This document shows, one piece after another, positions 24,858 through 33,253 of a stretch of 64,000 nt of DNA. The translations under genes and the position numbers were made by a program. Under the pieces are notes generated by a model. The model did not search any database. It worked only from the letters and a program-made list of their open reading frames with translations, and was not told the DNA's origin. Where the stretch lies: assembly GCF_001618425.1 (NCBI RefSeq), contig NZ_BDCU01000029.1, positions 264,092-328,091 on the forward strand, read 5' to 3'. The number at the start of each line of letters is the position of its first letter. Positions within the stretch are counted from its first letter, which is position 1. Source of the DNA: Nocardia fusca NBRC 14340 (lineage in GTDB: Bacteria > Actinomycetota > Actinomycetes > Mycobacteriales > Mycobacteriaceae).

Positions 24858-26111
24858 TCAGGCGGCGGGTTCGTTCTTGTGGACGATTCCGTCCTTCATC
24901 ACGAATCGCACGGTGTCCAGGGCGGTGATGTCGTGCGAGGGGTCGCCGGGGACGGCGATGATATCCGCGAGCAGGCCGGGGGCGAGCCGGCCCCGGTCGT
25001 CGGCGTCGATGAGCTCGGCGCTGGTGACGGTCGCCGCGCGCAGCGCCTGCATGGGGGTCATGCCGCGGTCCACCAGCGCCCAGAGTTCCTTGGCGTTGTG
25101 GCCGTGGGGTACTGCCGGCGCGTCGGTACCGCAGGCGATCTTCACTCCGGCCTCGATGGCCTTGCTCAGCATCCGGCGGGCTCTGGGGAAGACTTCCGCT
25201 GCCTTGCGGCGCAACGCCGGTGGGGCTTTCGAGGTGTCGAGGCCTTCGGAGAGATAGCTGGTCGGCACGAGGAAGGTGCCGTGGTCGACCATCATCTGCA
25301 CGGTGTCATCACTGGCCAGCGACCCGTGTTCGATACAGTCCACACCGGCCCGGATACAGGCGCGGATCCCGGCGTCGCCGTGCGCGTGCGCGGCCACCTT
25401 GATACCGGCACGGTGGGCCTCGTCGACGATGGCGGCGAGCTCCGCGTCGGAGTACTGCTGGGTACCGGGGGCGGTGCTGTGGGACATCACCCCACCGGAT
25501 GCGGAGATCTTGATGACTCCCGCACCGTATTTGATCTGATATCGGGTCGCCGCTTGCACTGCCGGTACACCGTCTGCCATCCCCTCCTGTATCGACATCG
25601 GCATGATGTGCGGGGCCAGCTTCTGGAACATGGTGGGATCGAGATGCCCACCGGTCGGGGTGATCGCGTGCCCGGCCGAGACAATCCGCGGACCGGGGAA
25701 CCAGCCCTGTTCGATGGCCAGGTTCAGGTCCACATCGAGGAGGTAGCCGCCGGTTTTCACCATCAGCCCGAGGTTGCGGACCGTGGTGAAGCCGGCCATG
25801 AGCGTAGCCCGCGCGTTGACCGTGCCACGAAGCGTCCGGTATACGGGATCGTCCTGGACACCGTGCATCGGGTTGGGCAGACCGGTCGGGTTGTCCGGTC
25901 CCCCGATGAGCAGGTTCAGCTCCATATCCATCAGGCCCGGCAGCAGCGTGCAGTCCCCGAGGTCGAGCACCGTGGCGTCGGCGGGTGTTTCCGAAGGGTC
26001 CACCGATTCGATCAGTCCGCCCCGCACCACGATCACCGCGGGCGCGCGGACGACGCCGGCCTCGACATCGACCCAGCGCGCGGCGCGCAGGACCGTTGCG
26101 CCCGTGCTCAC
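24858..26111 (-). CDS. Amidohydrolase family protein with altered HxH site
   Basis: 417 residues from GTG 26111, whose GTGA overlaps the stop of the upstream small gene. The fold is a TIM-barrel amidohydrolase with the lysine GAGVIKISASGG, two histidines in VAAHAHGDAG and IEHGSLASDD, and the aspartate in ACGTDAPAVPHGHN. At the first metal site, where the family has PGLIDxHxH, this protein has PGLMDMELNLLIGG (Glu and Asn replace the histidines). That points to a mononuclear or differently coordinated centre. Hydrolysis of a cyclic amide, ester or carbon-carbon bond is plausible. Confidence 0.88.
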   Translation of the reverse strand: MSTGATVLRAARWVDVEAGVVRAPAVIVVRGGLIESVDPSETPADATVLDLGDCTLLPGLMDMELNLLIGGPDNPTGLPNPMHGVQDDPVYRTLRGTVNARATLMAGFTTVRNLGLMVKTGGYLLDVDLNLAIEQGWFPGPRIVSAGHAITPTGGHLDPTMFQKLAPHIMPMSIQEGMADGVPAVQAATRYQIKYGAGVIKISASGGVMSHSTAPGTQQYSDAELAAIVDEAHRAGIKVAAHAHGDAGIRACIRAGVDCIEHGSLASDDTVQMMVDHGTFLVPTSYLSEGLDTSKAPPALRRKAAEVFPRARRMLSKAIEAGVKIACGTDAPAVPHGHNAKELWALVDRGMTPMQALRAATVTSAELIDADDRGRLAPGLLADIIAVPGDPSHDITALDTVRFVMKDGIVHKNEPAA

Positions 26112-26437
26112 GGCACCGGCTCGATGACGCAGTCCATCGACGCTTCGCTCGCGTCGGGGATCCACGGCTGGTTCCACACCTCCACCGGAAAGGACACCGT
26201 GATCATCGAATACAGCAGGCGCAGCAGATTGATCGCGTCGCCGGGCATATCGTCGAGGCCGATATCGTCGAGGTAGGTCAATGCGGCTTCGGCGCGTGGG
26301 GTGATCGCGTCGTAGAACCGCTGCATCTCCGCCATGGAACTGGCCAGCCGCTCGGCGTAACGTTCTCGTTCCGAGCCCAGGCACCATTTCTCGGCGTAGG
26401 GCTCCAGGTCCGCGAATTCTTCGGGCAGCAGGTTCAT
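26108..26437 (-). CDS. Small helical protein A, translationally coupled to Rieske oxygenase A
   Basis: 109 residues; I do not recognise the family. The ATG at 26437 overlaps the Rieske stop (ATGA), and its own stop overlaps the amidohydrolase GTG. It is a clear paralog of the gene at 28650-28985: both have LLP-x-x-F near the start, then W-C-L, ER, SSM, FY, PR, L-D-D-(M/L)-P, LL-x-L-x-YS and VE, in the same order. It is predicted to be all helical with no signal peptide, membrane segment or beta-subunit fold. The coupling suggests an accessory or small subunit of the oxygenase. Confidence 0.8.
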   Translation of the reverse strand: MNLLPEEFADLEPYAEKWCLGSERERYAERLASSMAEMQRFYDAITPRAEAALTYLDDIGLDDMPGDAINLLRLLYSMITVSFPVEVWNQPWIPDASEASMDCVIEPVP

Positions 26438-27708
26438 TTTCCGGACACCTCCGCACGGTGCTTCTGATGGTTCTCGACCCATTGCGCAGCGGTTCTGTGC
26501 AGGTGACGGAGCAGGATCTCCTGGTCGCACAGCGGGAATCGGGTGATCGCGCGGGATTCGAGCGTCATCTGGGTGGCTTCGAGGGTGCTGGCGTCCTGCA
26601 GGCCGTACTCCTTGAATGTCACCGCCGTCATTTCGTGGGCCACGCGGTCGCGCGGCGTCTTCGCGGGCATGAAATAGAGGTTGCCCTCGAAGATATGGGT
26701 GTTGTATGAGGTCGGCCAGTAGTGATAGGTGAGATACCAGCCGCCCGACCAGATCAGGATCACGAAATTGGGGAACATCTGGAACGAATCCAGCCCCCAT
26801 GGTTCGCATTTCGCCGGATTGACGCCCGCCGGGAGCCCACCGAGGTCGGGCACATCCCAGGGCCCGAAGAGTCCGCCGCGGGTGATGTCTTCCATCGGTT
26901 TACGCATGGACGGGTCGAGTTCCCAGGTCACCACACCCGAGGTGCTGACCATGCGGTGCGGCCCCTGTAGCTGATAGTGCGGCGCTTCGAAACCTGCCGC
27001 CTGCGCGGCCGCGGAGAAATTGTCCGGCGACTGATTCCCGTGCAGTACGGCGGCATGGTAGAACTCCTGGAACGCGTCCATGTACAGCTTCCAGTTGGCG
27101 CCGACCTCGGAGCGATAGGAATAGCGTTCGGTCAGCTGATCGAAGGGGTAGCCCTCCAGATCGGTGATCATCGGGCCGAGGAATTCCCGCAGTGACTGTT
27201 CCGGCTCCGGGGCGAGATTGACGAAGATGAAGCCGGCCCACACCTCGCAGTGCACCGGTGCGAGTCCGTAGTCCTGCTTGTCCAGATCGAAGAACTCCCC
27301 CTCCTGCTGGACGAATGTCAGCTCACCGTCCAGACCGTAGCGCCAACCGTGATATTTACAGGTGAACTGGCGGCAGGTCCCGGACGTCTCTTCGCGAGGG
27401 AGTTCGTTCCACACCAGTTTGTTGCCGCGGTGGCGGCAGATGTTGAAGAATGCCCGGACCTGTTTTTCGCTGTCGCGCACGATGATCACGGAGCTCCGGG
27501 CGGCGTGGATCTCCTTGGTGAAGTAGCTGCCGACGCGCGGGACCTGCTCCACCCTGCCGACATTGAGCCAGGCCTTCGTGAAGATCGCTTCCCGTTCCAG
27601 TTCGTAGACCTCCGGTGAGATGGAATCCTCGTAGGACATCGGCTCGGTGCCGAGTTCCGGATAGTGTTCGGTCCAGCTGCCTTCGGGAGGTTTGGGCCAG
27701 CGCGGCAT
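26434..27708 (-). CDS. Rieske non-heme iron oxygenase alpha subunit A
   Basis: 424 residues. The Rieske centre ligands are C91/H93 (CRHRGN) and C117/H120 (CKYHGW); the loop between the pairs is 23 residues, longer than in many dioxygenases. The mononuclear iron site is in NWKLYMDAFQEFYHAAVLHG (H218, H223). It is a paralog of the gene at 28991-30259, with identical motif positions. No beta subunit or reductase gene is present; a [2Fe-2S] ferredoxin heads the operon. It should hydroxylate or demethylate an organic, probably cyclic, substrate. Confidence 0.93.
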   Translation of the reverse strand: MPRWPKPPEGSWTEHYPELGTEPMSYEDSISPEVYELEREAIFTKAWLNVGRVEQVPRVGSYFTKEIHAARSSVIIVRDSEKQVRAFFNICRHRGNKLVWNELPREETSGTCRQFTCKYHGWRYGLDGELTFVQQEGEFFDLDKQDYGLAPVHCEVWAGFIFVNLAPEPEQSLREFLGPMITDLEGYPFDQLTERYSYRSEVGANWKLYMDAFQEFYHAAVLHGNQSPDNFSAAAQAAGFEAPHYQLQGPHRMVSTSGVVTWELDPSMRKPMEDITRGGLFGPWDVPDLGGLPAGVNPAKCEPWGLDSFQMFPNFVILIWSGGWYLTYHYWPTSYNTHIFEGNLYFMPAKTPRDRVAHEMTAVTFKEYGLQDASTLEATQMTLESRAITRFPLCDQEILLRHLHRTAAQWVENHQKHRAEVSGK

Positions 27709-27754
27709 GGTTGCTCCTTGTGATGTGGATCGGGTTCGGGCCGGGCGGCGCGGG

Positions 27755-28597
27755 CTACTGGATCGGTTCGTCGCCCAGCACGGTGGTGCGCAGCATTTCG
27801 CGCGGTGAGTCCTCGGGATATGGTGCGGCTCGGTGGATGACGCCTCGGTTGTCCCAGATCACCGTGTCCCCGACCGACCATTCGTGCCGGTAGACGTATT
27901 CGGGTGCGGTGCAGCGGGCGAGCAGGTCGTCGAGCAGCGCGCGCCCCTGCGCCCGGTCCATACCCACGACATGATCGGTCGAGGTGCCGAGTACCAGTGA
28001 GCGACGACCGGATTTGTGTGTCCAGACCAGTGGATGCTCGCGGGTCGGCCAGCGGCGCCAGTACTCCAGCTGCTGCGGTGTGGGATCGGCGGTCACCGGC
28101 CGCTGGGACGCCTCGAGCGAATGCAGTACACGCAGGGCGGCCAGGCGCTTCTTCTCGTCGGCGCCGAGCCGGTCGTAGGCCCGGTAGGTGCTGGCGAATT
28201 CGGTTTCGCCGCCGCGGACGGCAACGGCCTTGGCGGACAGCACGGTGGCCATCTGGGGATAGGTGTCGTCCTTGGGCGTGCATCCGTCGATATGCCAGTC
28301 GAAGGTGCCGCGCAAATAGCTCGCCGAGGAGTTCTTCGAGGTGTCGAGGCTGACCCGGTAGATTCCGTCGACCGGGTGATGGCCGGCCGAGGTGTCGATT
28401 TCCCCGAGTGTGCGGCAGAAGGCGACCTGCGCCTCGGGTTCCAGGTACAGGCCGCGGAAGACCAGGACACCGTTGGCTTCCAGGGCCTCCAGGACCGCAC
28501 CGGGCACCGCATCGTCGGAGGTCATCCGGTCCGCGTCGAGGCCGATGATCTCCGCACCGATTTCATGGTTCAGTTTTTCGACGGTCAAGGTGGTCAT
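27755..28597 (-). CDS. TauD/TfdA-type Fe(II)/2-oxoglutarate dioxygenase
   Basis: 280 residues from ATG 28597. The HxD iron motif is in FDWHIDGCTPK (H102, D104). The distal histidine is in WDNRGVIHRAAPYPEDSPRE, and the 2-oxoglutarate-binding arginine follows in PREMLRTTVLGD. Members hydroxylate and so cleave C-S, C-O or C-N bonds next to the attacked carbon. Its place between two Rieske units suggests it acts on the same substrate series. Confidence 0.9.
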   Translation of the reverse strand: MTTLTVEKLNHEIGAEIIGLDADRMTSDDAVPGAVLEALEANGVLVFRGLYLEPEAQVAFCRTLGEIDTSAGHHPVDGIYRVSLDTSKNSSASYLRGTFDWHIDGCTPKDDTYPQMATVLSAKAVAVRGGETEFASTYRAYDRLGADEKKRLAALRVLHSLEASQRPVTADPTPQQLEYWRRWPTREHPLVWTHKSGRRSLVLGTSTDHVVGMDRAQGRALLDDLLARCTAPEYVYRHEWSVGDTVIWDNRGVIHRAAPYPEDSPREMLRTTVLGDEPIQ

Positions 28598-28649
28598 GAC
28601 TATGTCTTTCCTTCGGTCGAGGTCGGCGCCGACGCAGCGGGCCGCGGGA

Positions 28650-28985
28650 TCACGGCCACGGCTCCTTGGTTCGGGTGAGCTCGGCATCAGCGCTGTCGAC
28701 GGGCCTGGGCTGAAGGAAAATCTCGACGGCCATGGCCACCATGGACAACGAGTAGATGAGCTGGAGCAGATGCAGGACTTCCTCGGGAAGGTCGTCGAGG
28801 GGGAACTTGTCGCAGTAGGCGATCGCTTCCTCCAGCCGCGGGAAGAAGGCCGCGTAGAACTCCGTCAGCTCCTCCATCGAACTGTTCATCCGGCGTTCCC
28901 AGCGCTCGGATTCCGTGGCCAGGCACCAGACCCGGGCGAAGTGCTCGAACTCGGCGAACGCGGAGGGCAGCAGCGTGTCGCTCAT
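28650..28985 (-). CDS. Small helical protein B, paired with Rieske oxygenase B
   Basis: 111 residues, starting 5 bp after the Rieske B stop. Paralogous to the gene at 26108-26437: FEHFARVWCLATESERWERR, MNSSMEELTEFYAAFFPRLE, PLDDLPEEVLHLLQLIYSLS, VEIFLQP. The family is unknown to me. The amphipathic helix pattern and acidic N-terminal half fit a protein-protein adaptor. The retained pairing of each copy with its own alpha subunit argues for a dedicated partnership. Confidence 0.8.
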   Translation of the reverse strand: MSDTLLPSAFAEFEHFARVWCLATESERWERRMNSSMEELTEFYAAFFPRLEEAIAYCDKFPLDDLPEEVLHLLQLIYSLSMVAMAVEIFLQPRPVDSADAELTRTKEPWP

Positions 28986-28990
28986 TTCCG

Positions 28991-30259
28991 TCACACTCCC
29001 ACTCGCTCGCCGCGGTAGGCCGCCACCCAGTCGGCGACCACCTTGTGGAAGTGCCGGACGAGGATCTCCTGGTCGTTCACTGGGTATTCGGTGATGCGTG
29101 CGGTGTGGTAGGCGGATTCGAGTGCGGTCTGGGTGCCGGTAAGCATCCCCGCGTCCTGCAGGGCGAATTCCTTGAACACGACCGAGGAGACCTCGTGCTC
29201 TACCCGCTCCCGAACCGTTCGCGCCGGCTGATAACACAGCGTCGCCTCGAACTGGTGGCTGTTGTACGAGGTGGGCCAGTAGCGGTAGATCAGGTACCAG
29301 CCGCGATAGAACAGAAGTTCGAGATTGGGGAAGATCTGGAAGTTGTCGATCCCCCAGGGTTCGACGCGTCCGGGGTTGATGCCCGGCGGTAGTTCTCCGA
29401 TATCGGGGGATTCCCACGGCCCCACCAGACCACTGCGGGTGGCGCGCTCGATGGGATACATGTACTCCGGCGGCAGGGTCCAGCGGCGGGCGCCGCCGGT
29501 GCTCACCACCCGATGCGGCCCGTCGGTCTGGAAATGCGCGCATTCGAAGCTCGGATCAGGGTTGCGCACCTGTCCCGGCACCTGCTGGGAATGCAGGCCG
29601 GGCACGTGGTAATACTCTTGGAACGCGTCCGCGAACAGCTTCCAGTTGCTCTGGTTCTCGGCACTGAATTCGTACCATTCGGTCATGCGGTCGAACGGAT
29701 AGTCCTCCAGCGCGGTAACCATCGGGCCCAGGAATTCCCGTAGTGTCTGCGGTGGTTCCGGGGCGAGGTTGACGAAGATGAACCCCGCCCACACCTCGCA
29801 GTGCACCGGAGCCAGGCCGAAATCTTTCTTGTCCAGCTCGAAGAACTCGCCCTCCTGCTGCACAAAGGCCAGCTCCCCGTCCAGACCGTAACGCCAGCCG
29901 TGATATTTGCAGGCGAACTGCCGGCACGTTCCGGAGACCTCCGCCCGCGGGACCTCGTTCCATACCAGCTTGTTACCCCGGTGCCGGCACACGTTGTAGA
30001 ACGCGCGTACCCGGCGGTCGTGGTCGCGCACCAGGACCACCGAGGTGCGCGCGATCTGGATCTCTTTGGTGAAATAACTGCCGACCCGCGGCAGTTGCTC
30101 CACCCGGCCCACATTCAGCCAGGCGCGTCGGAAGATCGCTTCTCGTTCCAGCTCGTAGAACTCGGGCGAAATCGAATCCTCGAACGAGACCGGACCGGTG
30201 CCCAGCTCCGGATAGTGCTGAGTCCACGTTCCTTCCGCCGGTTTCGGCCATTTCGCCAT
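28991..30259 (-). CDS. Rieske non-heme iron oxygenase alpha subunit B
   Basis: 422 residues from ATG 30259, 1 bp after the CMD-like stop. The Rieske ligands are C91/H93 and C117/H120; the iron site is in NWKLFADAFQEYYHVPGLHS (H218, H223). The first 220 residues align without gaps to Rieske A, while the substrate-facing C-terminal half (for example RNPDPSFECAHFQTDGPHRV) differs more. This suggests duplication followed by divergence in substrate or in the step catalysed. Confidence 0.93.
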   Translation of the reverse strand: MAKWPKPAEGTWTQHYPELGTGPVSFEDSISPEFYELEREAIFRRAWLNVGRVEQLPRVGSYFTKEIQIARTSVVLVRDHDRRVRAFYNVCRHRGNKLVWNEVPRAEVSGTCRQFACKYHGWRYGLDGELAFVQQEGEFFELDKKDFGLAPVHCEVWAGFIFVNLAPEPPQTLREFLGPMVTALEDYPFDRMTEWYEFSAENQSNWKLFADAFQEYYHVPGLHSQQVPGQVRNPDPSFECAHFQTDGPHRVVSTGGARRWTLPPEYMYPIERATRSGLVGPWESPDIGELPPGINPGRVEPWGIDNFQIFPNLELLFYRGWYLIYRYWPTSYNSHQFEATLCYQPARTVRERVEHEVSSVVFKEFALQDAGMLTGTQTALESAYHTARITEYPVNDQEILVRHFHKVVADWVAAYRGERVGV

Positions 30260-30260
30260 A

Positions 30261-30869
30261 TCAATCCTCCACTTCGGATACATCGGGTGCGGCCGCGGAG
30301 CCGGCCTCCGGGTCGGGCTGCAGGTCGACGCTGTTACATACGAGAGCAAGGCACAGGTACGAACCGACGACGAACAACAGCTCCAGCAGTTGCCGGGTAT
30401 CCAGGCAGCGGTGCAGCGCGGCCCAGGTGGGGTCGGCGATCCGGTGCCGATCGAGCAGTTCGTCCGCCGCCGCGAGTATCAACCGGTCCGTTTCCGGCCA
30501 GGCGGCGGTATCGCCGCACGCGATGTCCTCGATCGTGCGCTCACCGATACCCAGCCCGCGCGCGATACGGACATGCTGCTGCCACTCGTAGGCCGCACGC
30601 GTACGCCAGGCGACCCGCAGCACCGCCAGTTCACGCAGCCGAGGTTCGAGCGCGGGCTGTTCCAGCAGCAGGCCGTTGTATGCCAGCCACGCGCCGCCCA
30701 ATTCGGCGTGGTGGCCCAGGATTCCGAGGATATTGGGCATGCGCGGGGCATCGGACTCCCCGGACAGATACCGGTCCGCCGAGCGCACCCGGCCGCGCAG
30801 CATCGCGCGCGCCTCGTCCGTCCACTTCTCGGGCGGGAGCGGTTCGAGCCGCGGCGCCGGCGCGGTCAT
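30261..30869 (-). CDS. Carboxymuconolactone decarboxylase family protein
   Basis: 202 residues from ATG 30869, overlapping the SDR stop by 4 nt. CMD-like features are MPNILGILGHHAELGGAWLA, LRELAVLRVAWRTRAAYEWQ, QHVRIARGLGIGERTIEDIA, and TRQLLELLFVVGSYLCLALV. It belongs to the branch without CxxC that has YEWQQHVRIAR instead. Relatives occur in many degradation clusters; the reaction is usually unknown. Confidence 0.85.
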   Translation of the reverse strand: MTAPAPRLEPLPPEKWTDEARAMLRGRVRSADRYLSGESDAPRMPNILGILGHHAELGGAWLAYNGLLLEQPALEPRLRELAVLRVAWRTRAAYEWQQHVRIARGLGIGERTIEDIACGDTAAWPETDRLILAAADELLDRHRIADPTWAALHRCLDTRQLLELLFVVGSYLCLALVCNSVDLQPDPEAGSAAAPDVSEVED

Positions 30870-31669
30870 ATGACGGCACCCCCGTTCACCCCGATGACCT
30901 GCCCGGTGATGAACCGGGCCTCCGCCGAACACAGGAACACGCAGGCCGCGGCGATATCCGCACCGCTGCCCAGGTAGCCGACCGGGATCGCCCGCGCCAT
31001 CGTCTCGTTGTCCGGCAGCTGCCCGGCCGCCTGGGAGACCCGCGACATGGGAGTGTCGATGCCGGACGGCGGGATGGTGTTCACCGTGATACCGCAGTGC
31101 GCGTACTCGCGGGCCAAGGCTTTGGTCATCGCGATCACCGCGCCCTTGGACGCCGTGTAGTGCACCATCTTCGGCGATCCGCGCTGGGCACTGGAGGACG
31201 AGATCGTGACGATGCGCCCCCAGCCCGCCGCGATCATGTCCGGGATCACCGACTGGATGCAGTGGAACGTACCGTTGAGGTTGACGTCCAGGATTCGCCG
31301 CCAGGACTCGGCGGAGATCTCGGTGAACGGTTCGAACGCGAAAACACCCGCGCTGGTGACGAGCACCCGCACCGGCCCCCAGGCCGCGCGAACCTTGCCC
31401 ACCGCCTCGTCGATCAGCGCACGATCGGTGACATCGACCTCGAAGGCCATGGCCGTACCGCCCGCCGCCCGTAACTCTTCCGCGGCGCGTTCGGCGGCGG
31501 TGCCGTCGAGGTCGAATACTGCGACACGATCCCCGCACGCGGCAAGCCGGCGGCAGACCGACAGCCCCATCCCCGAGGCGCCGCCGGTCACGATCGCCAC
31601 GCGCCCCGCGGAGCCGTCGTCACCGGGTGAGACCTGCTCCGGCGCTGCCGGATTCACGGGACTGTTCAT
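30866..31669 (-). CDS. SDR family oxidoreductase
   Basis: 267 residues from ATG 31669. Classical short-chain dehydrogenase: NAD(P) motif VAIVTGGASGMGLSVCRRLA, structural VLVTSAGVFAFEPF (NAG-like), active-site serine in IVTISSSSAQRG and YTASK (YxxxK). DLDG after strand 2 favours NAD over NADP. It is the second gene of the large operon and probably oxidises a hydroxylated intermediate such as a cis-diol or secondary alcohol. Confidence 0.9.
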   Translation of the reverse strand: MNSPVNPAAPEQVSPGDDGSAGRVAIVTGGASGMGLSVCRRLAACGDRVAVFDLDGTAAERAAEELRAAGGTAMAFEVDVTDRALIDEAVGKVRAAWGPVRVLVTSAGVFAFEPFTEISAESWRRILDVNLNGTFHCIQSVIPDMIAAGWGRIVTISSSSAQRGSPKMVHYTASKGAVIAMTKALAREYAHCGITVNTIPPSGIDTPMSRVSQAAGQLPDNETMARAIPVGYLGSGADIAAACVFLCSAEARFITGQVIGVNGGAVI

Positions 31670-31680
31670 GGGAAGCTCCT

Positions 31681-32037
31681 CTACTCGTAGACCACGTGCA
31701 GCGAGGCACGGGTCGGCCGGGCCTGACAGGTCAGCGCCCAGCCCGCGGCGACCTCGGCGGCCGTGAGAACCTCGTTGCGCCGCATCTCGACGCCACCGCC
31801 GCCCTCGATCCGGGCCGTGCAGGCCCCGCAGTGGCCGGACTCGCAGGTCGAAGGCGGATTCATCCCGAGGAACCTCGCCGTTTCCAAGATCGTCATACCG
31901 TCGCGGTGTTCGGCGCCGGCGGTACGCCGATCGCAGCGAATCGTCACCCGGGTCGATTCGGCCGCCGCGCGGCCCGCGGATCGAGCAGCGGTACCGCGCC
32001 GGGACTCCGCCCGTTGTCCCGCTTCGATGCGTTCCAC
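31681..32037 (-). CDS. [2Fe-2S] plant-type ferredoxin
   Basis: 118 residues from GTG 32037, with AAGGGGAG upstream. The cluster ligands are in STCESGHCGACTARIEGG and the downstream ALTCQARPTR, the C-x4-C-x2-C...C plant-type pattern. The N-terminus is longer and arginine-rich compared with a stand-alone ferredoxin. The order resembles the C-terminal domain of phthalate-dioxygenase-type reductases without the flavin domain. It is the first gene of the operon and the likely electron donor to both Rieske oxygenases; the reductase must come from elsewhere. Confidence 0.85.
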   Translation of the reverse strand: MERIEAGQRAESRRGTAARSAGRAAAESTRVTIRCDRRTAGAEHRDGMTILETARFLGMNPPSTCESGHCGACTARIEGGGGVEMRRNEVLTAAEVAAGWALTCQARPTRASLHVVYE

Positions 32038-32090
32038 GGTTCTCCCCTTCCGGAGCCGCCGTAACGGTCTGGCACAATCGACCAGAATTA

Positions 32091-32122
32091 TTGAGCACAT
32101 GATTAATTACTCAAGTGCTTAA
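32091..32122. promoter_or_regulatory. AT-rich inverted repeat between ferredoxin and TetR genes
   Basis: TTGAGCAC (32091-32098) and GTGCTTAA (32115-32122) form an inverted repeat with one mismatch and a 16-nt spacer. It lies in the most AT-rich stretch of the divergent gap, about 54 bp upstream of the ferredoxin start. It probably overlaps the promoter of the 11-gene operon and is a candidate site for the TetR protein encoded from 32333. Confidence 0.6.
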
Positions 32123-32332
32123 AGTTATACGGCCGGTACTCGAGGCCCGTCAAGAGGTGGAAAGGATCCCCCGCGAGACGCTTTCGCGCCGCGTCCCCCG
32201 GCCACGGCCCCCGGCCCGGGCGGCGGCACACCGCGGACGACGAGGTTTCTATGATCAGAAGGCCGAACCAGCACCGGTCCGCGGCAGAGCACGGAGGCGT
32301 GCCGGCTTCCAGCGGCAGCAGATGGAGGCACC

Positions 32333-32950
32333 ATGAAGGAAAAGGAACCGAGCCACCGCGGCAGCCCGGGGAGCGCCACCGCAGACCCGGCGAGCCTTTC
32401 GACACGAAGCGCGCTGCTCGACGCGGCCGAACAGGTCATGCTCGAGGAGGGCTACGCCGCGGTGAGTTCCCGGCGGCTCGCGGCCCGCGCCGGTGTGAAC
32501 TCCGCGCTCGTCCACTACTACTTCGGCACCATGGACAACCTGTTCGTCGCCCTCTTCCGCAGGGGCTCCGAACGCAGCTACCAGCGCCTCCTCGCGGCCG
32601 CCGAATCCGATCAGCCGCTCTGGGCGCTCTGGGCCGCGATCCACGATCAGTCTCGGACCTCGCTGACCATGGAATTCGTCTCGCTGGCCACCCACCGCCC
32701 GTCGATCCGGACCGAGATCACGCAGTCGTCCAAACGATTCCGGGAACTCCAACTCGAGATCGTCACCCGCGCCCTGCGAAGCCACGGGAGCACCGCCTGG
32801 ACGCCGATAACCCTGGTCATGCTCATGTCCAGCGTCTCCCGGTTCCTGCGCATCGAGGAGTCGTTCGATATCGACAGCGGGCATGCCGAGATCACCACCC
32901 TCATCGAGGACTTCCTCCGCGAAGTGGAAGGCCCCGAACACACCGCGTGA
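32333..32950 (+). CDS. TetR family regulator, probable regulator of the Rieske operon
   Basis: 205 residues; GGAGG precedes the ATG. The helix-turn-helix is at about 25-72 (ALLDAAEQVMLEEGYAAVSS, then RRLAARAGVNSALVHYYFGT). The C-terminal ligand domain is about 90-200. It is divergent from the 11-gene operon with the inverted repeat at 32091-32122 in between, and is followed by a strong hairpin terminator. Confidence 0.9.
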   Translation: MKEKEPSHRGSPGSATADPASLSTRSALLDAAEQVMLEEGYAAVSSRRLAARAGVNSALVHYYFGTMDNLFVALFRRGSERSYQRLLAAAESDQPLWALWAAIHDQSRTSLTMEFVSLATHRPSIRTEITQSSKRFRELQLEIVTRALRSHGSTAWTPITLVMLMSSVSRFLRIEESFDIDSGHAEITTLIEDFLREVEGPEHTA

Positions 32951-32956
32951 CATATC

Positions 32957-32984
32957 CCCGGCCTCGACGGCCGTCGAGGCCGGG
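32957..32984 (+). terminator. Perfect 12-bp hairpin after the TetR gene
   Basis: CCCGGCCTCGAC (32957-32968) pairs perfectly with GTCGAGGCCGGG (32973-32984) around a 4-nt GGCC loop, 6 bp after the TetR stop. Confidence 0.85.
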
Positions 32985-33058
32985 CCCTCACGCTGTGGGG
33001 CGAGGACGCCGAACAATCCGCATCCGGTCCGACCGGTTGCCCGCCGGACCGGCGGCGA

Positions 33059-33253
33059 TCACGACCCCGCTGTCACGGGGGCGGCGAGTTCGTGTTCGTC
33101 GATCATCCGCTCCAGTGCGACGAGAGTGTCGTCCAGACCCGGCCCGAAACGACGGCCCGGTGTGAACGTCGCCGGCAATTTACGCATCCCCTGGATCACC
33201 CCGATGGTGTCGTAGTGCACGGTCTGTTCGGGATCACACCGGAAGTCCGGCAT
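33059..33253 (-). pseudogene. Unidentified coding remnant downstream of the P450 fragment
   Basis: An open stretch of 64 codons with protein-like composition: DPEQTVHYDTIGVIQGMRKL, PATFTPGRRFGPGLDDTLVA, LERMIDEHELAAP. It looks like the C-terminal end of a gene whose start has been lost; I cannot name the family. It meets the truncated P450 in another frame at about 33250, which suggests a deletion joined two genes here. Confidence 0.35.

Noticed and set aside
24555..26276. 573-codon plus-strand open frame
   Set aside because: It is antisense to the amidohydrolase, whose motifs are clear; the frame is low-complexity Gly/Arg/His.
29801..31474. 557-codon plus-strand open frame
   Set aside because: It is antisense to Rieske B, CMD and SDR genes with intact motifs; it shows no domain of its own.
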